Below are positions 41,301 through 50,936 of a stretch of DNA of 64,000 nt, piece after piece (the first letter of the stretch is position 1; each line of letters opens with the position of its first letter). The translations under genes and the position numbers were made by a program. The stretch covers positions 73,133,972 to 73,197,971 of the forward strand of contig OX439040.1 in NCBI GenBank assembly GCA_949317995.1, given 5' to 3'. The notes under the pieces are model-generated. The model saw only the letters and a program-made list of their open reading frames with translations. It was not told where the DNA came from and did no database searches. The stretch comes from Acholoe squamosa. Its lineage: Eukaryota > Annelida > Polychaeta > Phyllodocida > Polynoidae.

Positions 41301-43018
41301 TGAAAATGAAAATGAAAATGAAAATGAAAATGAAAATGAAAATGAAAATGAAAATGAAAATGAAAATGAAAATGAAAATGAAAATGAAAATGAAAATGAA
41401 AATGAAAATGAAAATGAAAATGAAAATGAAAATGAAAATGAAAATGAAAATGAAAATGAAAATGAAAATGAAAATGAAAATGAAAATGAAAATGAAAATG
41501 AAAATGAAAATGAAAATGAAAATGAAAATGAAAATGAAAATGAAAATGAAAATGAAAATGAAAATGAAAATGAAAATGAAAATGAAAATGAAAATGAAAA
41601 TGAAAATGAAAATGAAAATGAAAATGAAAATGAAAATGAAAATGAAAATGAAAATGAAAATGAAAATGAAAATGAAAATGAAAATGAAAATGAAAATGAA
41701 AATGAAAATGAAAATGAAAATGAAAATGAAAATGAAAATGAAAATGAAAATGAAAATGAAAATGAAAATGAAAATGAAAATGAAAATGAAAATGAAAATG
41801 AAAATGAAAATGAAAATGAAAATGAAAATGAAAATGAAAATGAAAATGAAAATGAAAATGAAAATGAAAATGAAAATGAAAATGAAAATGAAAATGAAAA
41901 TGAAAATGAAAATGAAAATGAAAATGAAAATGAAAATGAAAATGAAAATGAAAATGAAAATGAAAATGAAAATGAAAATGAAAATGAAAATGAAAATGAA
42001 AATGAAAATGAAAATGAAAATGAAAATGAAAATGAAAATGAAAATGAAAATGAAAATGAAAATGAAAATGAAAATGAAAATGAAAATGAAAATGAAAATG
42101 AAAATGAAAATGAAAATGAAAATGAAAATGAAAATGAAAATGAAAATGAAAATGAAAATGAAAATGAAAATGAAAATGAAAATGAAAATGAAAATGAAAA
42201 TGAAAATGAAAATGAAAATGAAAATGAAAATGAAAATGAAAATGAAAATGAAAATGAAAATGAAAATGAAAATGAAAATGAAAATGAAAATGAAAATGAA
42301 AATGAAAATGAAAATGAAAATGAAAATGAAAATGAAAATGAAAATGAAAATGAAAATGAAAATGAAAATGAAAATGAAAATGAAAATGAAAATGATAATG
42401 ATAATGATAATGATAATGATAATGATAATGATAATGATAATGATAATGATAATGATAATGATAATGATAATGATAATGATAATGATAATGATAATGATAA
42501 TGATAATGATAATGATAATGATAATGATAATGATAATGATAATGATAATGATAATGATAATGATAATGATAATGATAATGATAATGATAATGATAATGAT
42601 AATGATAATGATAATGATAATGATAATGATAATGATAATGATAATGATAATGATAATGATAATGATAATGATAATGATAATGATAATGATAATGATAATG
42701 ATAATGATAATGATAATGATAATGATAATGAAAATGAAAATGATAATGATAATGATAATGATAATGATAATGATAATGATAATGATAATGATAATGATAA
42801 TGATAATGATAATGATAATGATAATGATAATGATAATGATAATGATAATGATAATGATAATGATAATGATAATGATAATGATAATGATAATGATAATGAT
42901 AATGATAATGATAATGATAATGATAATGATAATGATAATGATAATGATAATGATAATGATAATGATAATGATAATGATAATGATAATGATAATGATAATG
43001 ATAATGATAATGATAATG

Positions 43019-43110
<92 letters not shown>

Positions 43111-46100
43111 ATCTCAGGACGATGTGTATATTTTTCTTACAATTTGATTTCAATGATATGAAATATAGTGAATGTTCTGATAACTAACATAATCACCAGT
43201 GAAAATACAGGTCATTATGATATCACCAAATGGTATGCTTACACACTTTCAATTCCCCTTCTGTTGATTGAGTTTAGCTCAGTAATAAAACATAAAACAC
43301 CGAAAATCTTGATCAAGTTATCATAAACAGGGAAAAATGAGACATGAGTGACAATAAAAAAAAAATGAATAATTGACAGCCTTACCAGTTTCCCACATAG
43401 AATGCCGCATGTCTCTGTATTACAGCTTGTGTTGGGGAGCGCAATGTTCAGGAACTTCACCATGAGTTCAGACGGCACATAGACATCACGCAAACCGTGC
43501 CAGTTACCGGTACTACCGCCTGTACTTGTAAAGTGGTTCAGGTCTGGCTTTGTCGTCCTATCCACTGATGGTATACTGAAATATGAACAAAAATGTATTT
43601 GGTCACAAGCATTTTTCTTCTCTTCAATTTTAGCCTACCGTAAATTCTCTTGTACATGTTTTTTTTGTGTATAAGCCTCACCCTCATATAAACCGCTGCC
43701 TGGGATGGAAAGAAAGCTAGAAGCCTCTCCTAGGGTTTGAAGATTGGCAGTTCTGTACTATTTTATAGTGTAAAATACCCTCGTATAAGCCGCACCCAGA
43801 TTTTGGGCTGTTCCTATAAGCCTCATTTTTATTTGGATTCTGGTATTAGCCGTGGCCTCATGATATATAGTACAGGTCCATGATTTCAGTAACATTACCA
43901 ATAAAAATAGGATTTTCCATCAGGAGTCTGCCACTACTATGTAACAGCAATGTCCTTGTGTTTTCTTTAAAGCACTGATTTACACACAGATTGGCCATAT
44001 CTGTTTACTGAGTAAATTTGACATTATTTTCACAGTACCAGGTAGTAACGACTTAGGCGAGCAATATATGAAGTTTAAGAATGTTAAGAGTTTTGTCCCA
44101 TATCAAATCTCCCCATCATTATAGAAAGAAATCGTTTATCACTTACTTGGGGTCGCCAGGAGTTGTCGGGGGACTGGCTGGTTTAAGGCTTCGAGCAGGA
44201 ACATAGGGTGCAGAGGGGGCCGAAGGTGCAGTTGGAGAGAGTGAGATAACATTTTCCCCAGAAATAGCCTTTTGATACGACGGTGGTGCAGGAAGGTCAG
44301 GGGTTGTCGAAGGTACCTCTGGGAGATTGTTGGCTATGGTAATTCCAGTGACACCAGCGGTTACACCTGCAACTCCTGCCGCAAGTTTACGACGATGCTC
44401 CTCCTATTATGTAGGCAAAAATTACAGTTTATTAATCATTTCAGTGCCACATAGTCTTTCAATGCATTATGACCATTGCCATTGTAATGCAGAAATGTAG
44501 CCCTGGTAAGTAACTCTCCAGGATGACATTCCTACACCATACCGACGCTATAGTATCAATACACCGTTGAAGCGTTCGCATGATATACCATTGTAAGTCA
44601 CCAGCGCTGCATTGATGCCTTACCACGACAAAGGAACACAGACCTTTCAAATATTCTACAGACACTTACACTGGCCCGGTAGCCAATGGCAGCTTCAGCT
44701 GCGGGCCAGTGATTTCCTAAATTTCCTTTGAAATTGGCATTTGGGATGTGGGATATTTCAGAATACATTGCTGCATACTAATAATTTAGTACAAAATCAT
44801 ATTATCAGTGTTTAAAAATATCAGAACTCAAATAATCAGTTTACCTGTAGTCTGTTATATTCTGCCTCCTGCTCAGCACGCCATTTCTTCTCATCCTCTA
44901 CCTGTCGTCGCTCCTCTTCCAGCCGCTGTTCCTCATCCTGTAGACGACGCGCCTCTTCTTCTTGTCGCTGCTTCTCTTGGAGGATCGCCAACTCAGCTGC
45001 CTCCTTTTTCTGCACAACAAAAGGATAATTTTATCAACTTTAGACTTCCATCGCTTAATATTGTCTTCGCTTTGTCAAATTTCTGTATTGAATATATAGA
45101 TATTGTCAGTATCACACTACCATACAAAAGATTAAATACTTATTTCAGAAAATGTACTTCTGAGTATTGCTACCACATTTATCTACATACCATTCGTTCA
45201 GCTCGTTCCGCTTCTTCCTTTTCATACTTTTTGACTAACTTCTTCTTGATCTCTTCTGCTAAGGGAAATACATATCGGAGTTTCTGGAATGGAGATCAAT
45301 CAATCAATACAATATAAAAAAAAGAAGCAAAATAATCGATGCATAGAATTTAGATGTAACTGAAGTGTTTTTACCTTCGGTGGACTTTTGTTTGCACAGA
45401 AAAAAATATTCATCTGATATAATATCAAATGGCTTTGATAGAAAAAAAAGTTGATTTTTAAAACGATTAATATTTACGTACCTTTTTATTCAGGTCTCTA
45501 TCTGCAGCTGGTACAGATTTATAGCCAGGATGTTGGGGCAGTTTTTCCACGAATAATCTAATGATAAAAAAGTACCATGGTCCATTACTATATAATGAAT
45601 ATCTCTATTGAATATACCCCCTAAATTGTTTACTTTATTTTTATTAGAATTCTTATGATTAATCTGTTTCAGAGAGTTTTTGTTGTATGAGTTTCATGTA
45701 AATGTCTACGAGAGAGTGGCTATATAGCATAGACCTTATGTTGATTGACCTTTAATGGAAGAGCAGATCAACTTGATATGCTTAGATTTGTAATTTGATT
45801 TTATCACTCAGCGAGAAATCTACTTATGTTATTTGCTTTTACGTCTAGTGGCTAATATGTAATACGGGTACTGTTGGGCACAATCCAGACTCCCATTAAG
45901 ACACTTACGTGATGAATTTTGAATATAACACAAAGGAGCTCTCAAAGTCTTTCTCATCATAATAGACATTGGCCATTCGAATCATCTCCAGTCCCGATCT
46001 GAAGTAGCGGCGGGCCGGTATGTTGTGGTCCACGGTAACCTTACAGCCATAGTTACAGAGTGCGCTGGCACGTTCATTTGGGTCGTGGATCTCATTGAAC

Positions 46101-46120
46101 ATTCCCGCACTAGACGACAT
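38351..46120 (-). CDS. STAMBP: STAMBP (AMSH) JAMM-type deubiquitinase, ten exons, 469 residues
   Basis: Exons in coding order: 45909-46120, 45482-45557, 45191-45283, 44845-45009, 44147-44403, 43386-43575, 40494-40631, 39909-40021, 39265-39367 and 38351-38413 (stop 38351-38353). Phases agree and the sum is 1410 nt. The protein is a zinc metalloprotease that trims K63-linked ubiquitin chains on endosomes with ESCRT-0. Residues 1-127 form the dimerisation/MIT-like helical region ([20 protein letters not shown]), 128-182 a charged coiled coil, and about 270-278 the STAM SH3-binding motif PSVDRTTKP. The C-terminal third is the MPN+ domain with glutamate in TETCGILCG, the JAMM motif [14 protein letters not shown] and the second zinc site (CRQPGFHPH). 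The ATG lies directly after a splice acceptor, so a 5' UTR exon must lie upstream. The human protein has 424 residues. The intron between 40632 and 43385 holds a large satellite. Confidence 0.95.
38647..38717 (+). tRNA. tRNA-Pro(UGG)-like sequence, probably pseudogene
   Basis: A 71-nt cloverleaf can be drawn: acceptor AGCTCTG/CATAGCT (one mismatch), D stem GCTT/GAGC, anticodon stem CTTGC/GTGAG with loop CCTGGGT (anticodon TGG), T arm CCTGG-TTCGAAA-CCAGA (first pair mismatched). Box B GGTTCGAAACC is good. Position 33 is C instead of the near-universal T, and two stems carry a mismatch, so a decayed tRNA or SINE head is more likely than a working gene. It lies in the last intron of STAMBP on the opposite strand. 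Confidence 0.5.
40118..40258. mobile_element. Partial GGGAGTGG-family MITE in STAMBP intron
   Basis: Begins TTAGGGAGTGACC followed by G runs and AAAAATTTTCAGCCCCTC. The other terminus is missing or diverged. Confidence 0.5.
40792..40821. repeat. Perfect 30-bp palindrome at the edge of the satellite
   Basis: Two 15-base arms (right arm TCTCATTATCAAAAA) around the centre GAGATCTC, with no mismatch and no spacer. Its right edge merges with a 22-base A run (40817-40838) from which the satellite starts. Confidence 0.9.
40838..43107. repeat. Segmented (AATGAA/AATGAT)n and (AAT)n satellite in STAMBP intron
   Basis: A 2.27 kb array of six-base units with two variants, GAAAAT and GATAAT, arranged in blocks. 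There is a short mixed zone to about 41290, about 1.1 kb of pure GAAAAT units to about 42390, about 650 bp of GATAAT units with a single two-unit interruption at 42729-42741, and about 21 AAT units from 43043. Several frames are open because the unit length is a multiple of three. They are not genes. The array lies in the intron between STAMBP exons 43386-43575 and 40494-40631. Confidence 0.97.
43640..43880. mobile_element. Degenerate TATAAGCCGCAC-type MITE
   Basis: Starts near CTACCGTAAATTC and repeats GTATAAGCCTCACCC and GTATAAGCCGCACCC, the interior phrases of the family seen at 60979-61221. The right end is not clear. It lies in an intron of STAMBP. Confidence 0.5.
44452..44667. mobile_element. 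TGCATCATG-family palindromic repeat in STAMBP intron
   Basis: Phrases TTTCAATGCATTATGACCAT, GTAATGCAGAAATGTAGCC and AAGTAACTC match the family best seen at 61690-61895. No coding content. Confidence 0.55.
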
Positions 46121-47120
46121 CTGTAAATGAGACAAATTAGAACAATGTTAATGTGGATTTAACCATTAAAGGACAGTGGCACATGAAAACTCATGTATAG
46201 TAGATTAACTCTTAAAGAAAAGTGTAGAAACTTATACAAAGTTTACAAATGTCTTTGACATAGGTGTGACTTTGGAACCTTAAATGGTAGGCTAGAGATC
46301 TGAGCACGAGCAGATGTGAATTGACACAGACAATGCATCGTGGTCCCATGTTTACTTCATAAAACCACACTGAGCATATAAACACACATGGGTTTTGTGG
46401 ATTCTTTATACGCTATACCTTGCTTTAAATCATTCTGTAAAGTCAAATTTACTGTTAAGTACAACTCATATCTAAGCTACACCCTATTAAAGTTCAGGTT
46501 CAGTCACACCGCCAGTCTGACTCGCATTCAAGCCGGTTACTGGAATGATGATCCCAAGGAACAATGATCCCACGGGAACGATGATCCCATTTTCTCCTCC
46601 CCAGGAACAATGATCCCATCTTAAGGAACCATGATCCCACATTAGAATATCTCTCATTGCTTATATTTACTGACCCATCTGCACTAGTATTCCATGATTT
46701 GTTGGTGATTTTACGCATGGAAATTGATAGAATTGATGAATAATAATGATTAAATGCCCAGAAATGTCTGAAAAGGATTTTTTTCTACACTGCAGGCTAC
46801 TTCTCCAGGCTACTTACATACCCTACACATAATAGGCACAGTAATATCCATTTTTTAATGATTTGTTGGTGATTTATGCATAGAAATAGATAGAAATGAT
46901 GAATATGACTAAAATGCAAAAAAAAAAAGTCCGAAATTGTCTGTACCTATAGAACTAGATCTATCATTGGAGTGATTTTTTTTAGTAATTTTTTTACATA
47001 GAAGTAATTATTTTGTATATATTTATTTTTTACTTATATTTCTTTTGATTATTGGGGATACATATCATTTACATGGATTAATCATAGGGTTTCATGAATT
47101 TAACAGACAAACTGTTAGTA

Positions 47121-47371
47121 CTGTAGGAGTTCGTTCCCTCCCCGGGTGCGTTGAGCCTCCAGAGGCCAGCTCACTTGGTGGTCACTCCCCCTATGTATAC
47201 CATACCGATCCAGAGGTAGGTGGAAGGTGGAAATGTCATTGGGGCCATGTTGGTGACAGGGTATGTCAGGCCAGGGGAAGTAGCTCAGAGGAAGAGCTTC
47301 CACTTCGAAGTTGGAGGGTCCAGGGTTCGAGTCCCGGTTTCTCCAAGAGACGTTTTCGCGGACCCCTACAG
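47121..47371. mobile_element. TA-flanked insertion carrying a tRNA-like sequence
   Basis: Ends CTGTAGGAGTTCG and CGGACCCCTACAG are inverted with two mismatches and flanked by TA. The homologous fold-back copy at 56129-56544 shows the empty site (AGTACTGTAC). The same data can also be read as a 244-bp insert (47126-47369) with a 9-bp duplication AGTACTGTA. Inside is a 71-nt tRNA-like cloverleaf. Confidence 0.7.
47274..47344 (+). tRNA. tRNA-like sequence inside insertion
   Basis: Seven-pair acceptor GGGGAAG/TTTCTCC (with wobble pairs), D stem GCTC/GAGC, anticodon stem TCCAC/TTGGA with loop TTCGAAG, and T arm CAGGG-TTCGAGT-CCCGG. The loop would give anticodon CGA, formally serine, but there is no long variable arm, so it is not a normal tRNA-Ser. 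The better reading is a captured or SINE-type tRNA relic with intact box A and box B. Confidence 0.5.
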
Positions 47372-48385
47372 TACTGTACTTACACACACATTAGCATATT
47401 GTCACTCTCAAATTCTTCCTAGATTTCATGGAAAACTCTTCATCTAAATACCACTTTGTCAATGCCATGTTCAGAGATAAGATACAAACACAATATAGCC
47501 ATATTTGAAAAGTGGGCCATCATTTCGTTAAGATGGGATCGTGGTTCCTCAAAAGCTGGGATCATCGTTCTGGGATCATCGTTCCTTGGGATCAACGTTC
47601 ATGTATTCAGTAAATTCCACAGAACAGGTCTGTGTATTTTCATGTACTTTTACATTTTCTTTCCGGTGATAGATACGAAAGGACCAGTATTCAAACAATA
47701 CATCACCATGATCATGTTCTTGGAATACACAAATATGTACAGGGGTAATGCATTATAAATCTTGTATGCGCAGTGCCTCCTGGTACACAGGTATGTGTAT
47801 TCACCTTTTTTATAACTTCAAATTAAAGTCGTGGTTCTCTTTGCTTAAGTTGCACTTACCGGTACATAAAGTTAAACCTGATATTAAAAATCTATCCAGA
47901 AATTATACCGGTACATGCAAGACAGCAAGTGTCCAATCGATGCGTGGGCGTGGCATCCAAATAGAACTACAACAGTCTACCCACGAACTTGTTCGATACA
48001 GACATAAAAACTGTGATATCAGAAGTATGCTAAACCACGCGATGATAACCTCACTGCTTTAATTAGGAATGAGTCAGACAGTGAAAGCAGCTGTGAATGA
48101 CTGGTGGATTCTACCGGCCCGGCCCACACAATGCCCCACACAACCAAGTGAGACTGAGGGTGAGGCATTGCGGAAACATCCAGGTTAAAATGGCTCCAAT
48201 TAAACCATAAACATATCCAATTAAAAGCAATAACACACGTTCAATTTAAGCTATTGTGATGCTTTGACATTAGATACATATAAATAACTTACCTTTATAA
48301 CCGCATCAGTTTTGCATTACATGAAATTGGTGAAAATATAGATGACAGGAATCGTTTTCGCTTAAAACATGTATTATCGTTCATT

Positions 48386-48534
48386 GTGTGCGCATTGGTC
48401 GGTATTCGGCCCAGGCGCAGTCATTGACCACCCAACCGGAAGATACCGGAACTACCTTCCCCGGGTGATTCAAAATATTCATAACACCGGTCAGTTTACT
48501 TCCAGACGACCTGAGGAGAACAGAACTTTCTTCC
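48386..48534 (+). repeat. Split direct repeat A1
   Basis: 149 bp, starting GTGTGCGCATTGGTCGG, identical by eye to A2 at 54271-54419. Its last part (GAGAACAGAACTTTCTTC) occurs again at 48791-48808 inside the 5' region. Confidence 0.93.
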
Positions 48535-48960
48535 TGGAAGTTACCTGCTTTCCTTGAAAACACAAGGATTTAGATTCCTTTCTGACAGTCAGTGACAGTC
48601 ACAGTGGATTACCTACCAAGCTGGCTTGAAATCTGGATAAAACTTACTCTTGTTTGATGGTACATTGAACATTGACAGCTGGATAGAGTGAAGTGACAGC
48701 TGGGTCAGTGTCTATGATGTTGTGCTGTATGGTTTAGAGAAGCACACTGTTCATTTTACTGTCTGCTTCTAGAGACATTCAGATTGTGTGGAGAACAGAA
48801 CTTTCTTCTCGGCCCCTGGGGTAAGTACCATAGCCGGTACATCCATCCTTTGTTGCACATCCATCCCTCACACGAACATTTTACACTTCAAGTAAGTTTG
48901 TGCAATATTATAATACATATCGCCCGCATAAACATTTACCTCCACTCCGGTCCGGTAAAC

Positions 48961-50856
48961 ATGCCAACAGCGTCTCGTGTGTCACCACATAACACGAGGC
49001 ATAGAGCCCGCGTGGATGCCGACAACCAAAAAATGGAGTACAACAGCCAATTGGATAGGATACGCCAAGAGGTAGCTGCCCTCGAGGCCTCCCTCGAGGT
49101 GGAAGCAAGCGATTGTAGTGACTCCACCAATGGTATTTCATACCCCAACACCCGACGGGAACAGCACATTGCTCCCAACACGCCACACGCTGTGAGGCCC
49201 CGTAGTCGCCATGACTCGGCAGTGTCAAACAGGTCAGCTGTCAGTCATACCAGCCGCGCGTCACAGTCCGGAGCCGTGTACAATTCTCCACGCTCCAGGG
49301 CTGACATCCTGGAGCAGCGCGTCGCAGACCTGGAGAGTAAGCTACATAGAGTGCAGTCTGACATGACCGGAATGTCCGCGAACATTAAATTTCTTGTAGA
49401 CCAGGCAAAAGAGACGCGACAGCAACGGGTACAGGAAAAGCACGATGAACATGACCTTCGCCAGCAGGCACTCCGCCTCAAGGCAGATACAGAGCGACTA
49501 GAGAAGGAGAAGGCACAACATGCCGCCCAGCTTGAGAAGGAACGCCTCGAGCTTGTAGAGCAGCAGAAGAGAAACCTGGAGGAACAGCGCAAGATGGCTG
49601 ACGAACAGCGTGCCCGCCTCGAGGAGCAGCAGTGCCTAGCAGAGCAGGCAAGGAAGCAGCGAAAGGAAAGGAAGCGCCAGCGCCGCCAGGAGAAGAAGGA
49701 CGCTGCAGCCGCCGCCGAGGCCGCAGCCCCCGCCGGGATTGCTCCACTTCACACAGACAACACGCCACCCGCGGCCACACAACAGCCCGCGGTCAGCGTC
49801 ATGCCACCCGCGGCGACACAGGCGCCACCCGCGGCCCAACGACAAGCACCCGGCCCTGCCCCCGGACAGGCCGCACTTCACAACAGTCGGGTAGCCCCGC
49901 CACCGGAACAGATAATAGAGCTTGACAACAACAACCATCCGTCACATATCCCCACTCCCACGGATCTCAGGAGGGAACCGGGAGCAAGGGATTATATACT
50001 GGAGCAACTTGCAAAGGAGAGGTACCAGGTTCAGGAGGCCGATGGTAAGCTCAATTTCATTACATCCATCATACCAGCAAAAACCAAGCCAAAACCATAC
50101 ATGTATATGGACCGTGAATCGTGTTATACTCTGAAGCAAAAGCTTGACCTAAGAAATGAATTATCTCCCATGGAATACTTGGATGCGGCGTTACGCCTTG
50201 TCCACGACCCTGACAGTGCCTGGACGGCACAGGAGCGCCAGTGGATCCTTAAGCACGTAAATAACGTCTCTAGGGATTCCATGTCCCGCCATTGGCCCGA
50301 CGTGCGCAGGTGGTCGGACAGTGTCTTTGATGACGTTGAGAAGGGCACGTATAAATGGTCAGATTTGCAGGCTATTCAAAATTCACGTGTTGAAATCTCA
50401 TTCACTGGTGGTGGCCGCCGTACACAACAGGGTAACCAGCAAAACCGTAGCGTGCATCAGAGCAATGGTAATGGTAATAATAACCAAACATCATCAGAAC
50501 AGATTTGCCTGGACTTCAACTCAACCCGCGGATGTGCATTCAACGCTCACCACGGCGAGAACAGAGCCAGAAGGGTACATTTCTGCCTCTACTGCTACGG
50601 AAAAGGAAAACAATCCAACCATTCCGTCCTGGCCTGTAATCAAAAGTTCAGAGATGCCCCTCCACAAGGCGAAAACAATGCCACATGGCGGCACGCACCA
50701 CACCATAACACGTGGTACAATAATGGATTCCAACAGCAGCCCCACTGGAGCCAGCAGCAGAACCCCCGCCCGAACACACAGCAACAATCACAGGGCTACG
50801 CTCACAATCAGCAACAAATATATCATTCAAAAAACGGTACTCAGGCGCCTCAGTAA
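48961..50856 (+). CDS. Gag-like protein of Ngaro-type element
   Basis: 631 residues from the ATG at 48961. The frame is open further up to an ATG at 48784, but that extension does not look coding and 48961 has a better context (AAACATGCC). Residues about 100-240 are a long, highly charged coiled coil (repeats such as LEKERLELVEQQ), followed by a basic and alanine-rich stretch and a proline-rich linker. Near residue 515 there is a zinc-binding-like cluster (ICLDFNSTRGC, then HFCLYCYG and HSVLAC), and the C terminus is rich in Gln and Asn. This fits the RNA-packaging protein of DIRS/Ngaro elements. The exact cysteine-histidine pattern differs from retroviral zinc knuckles. Confidence 0.8.
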   Translation: MPTASRVSPHNTRHRARVDADNQKMEYNSQLDRIRQEVAALEASLEVEASDCSDSTNGISYPNTRREQHIAPNTPHAVRPRSRHDSAVSNRSAVSHTSRASQSGAVYNSPRSRADILEQRVADLESKLHRVQSDMTGMSANIKFLVDQAKETRQQRVQEKHDEHDLRQQALRLKADTERLEKEKAQHAAQLEKERLELVEQQKRNLEEQRKMADEQRARLEEQQCLAEQARKQRKERKRQRRQEKKDAAAAAEAAAPAGIAPLHTDNTPPAATQQPAVSVMPPAATQAPPAAQRQAPGPAPGQAALHNSRVAPPPEQIIELDNNNHPSHIPTPTDLRREPGARDYILEQLAKERYQVQEADGKLNFITSIIPAKTKPKPYMYMDRESCYTLKQKLDLRNELSPMEYLDAALRLVHDPDSAWTAQERQWILKHVNNVSRDSMSRHWPDVRRWSDSVFDDVEKGTYKWSDLQAIQNSRVEISFTGGGRRTQQGNQQNRSVHQSNGNGNNNQTSSEQICLDFNSTRGCAFNAHHGENRARRVHFCLYCYGKGKQSNHSVLACNQKFRDAPPQGENNATWRHAPHHNTWYNNGFQQQPHWSQQQNPRPNTQQQSQGYAHNQQQIYHSKNGTQAPQ

Positions 50857-50936
50857 ATACAGCCCAGCTCGAGGCGCCAGAACGCAACATACATACACAC
50901 GACAGTATAACGTACTACAGTAACTCCGCCCACTCT

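Larger units (their letters stand above)
46535..47600. mobile_element. Fold-back element with GAACGATGATCCCA arms, copy 1
   Basis: The left arm (46535-46642) starts GGTTACTGGAATGATGATCC and repeats GGAACAATGATCCCA. The right arm (47533-47600) repeats GGGATCATCGTTC. The interior shares blocks with the copy at 56129-56544 in opposite orientation (for example TCTTATCTCTGAACATGGC on one, its complement on the other). A separate 251-bp insertion interrupts it at 47121-47371. It lies just upstream of the STAMBP first coding exon. Confidence 0.8.

Noticed and set aside
40718-43161. Three open frames of about 770-810 codons (Tyr-His/Phe-His, Asn-Glu/Asn-Asp, Met-Lys/Met-Ile repeats)
   Set aside because: They come from a six-base satellite whose unit length keeps frames open. 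There is no codon variation or domain, and the array lies inside a STAMBP intron.
44808-45317. 169-codon + strand ORF
   Set aside because: It is antisense to two STAMBP exons with supported splice sites and has no family features.
47274-47344. Working tRNA-Ser gene
   Set aside because: The anticodon would be CGA but the long variable arm required in tRNA-Ser is absent, and the sequence lies inside a mobile insertion.
48784-48960. Upstream in-frame start for gag
   Set aside because: The extra 59 residues have no protein-like pattern and the leader holds a repeat of the terminal sequence and a splice-donor-like site. The ATG at 48961 is preferred.
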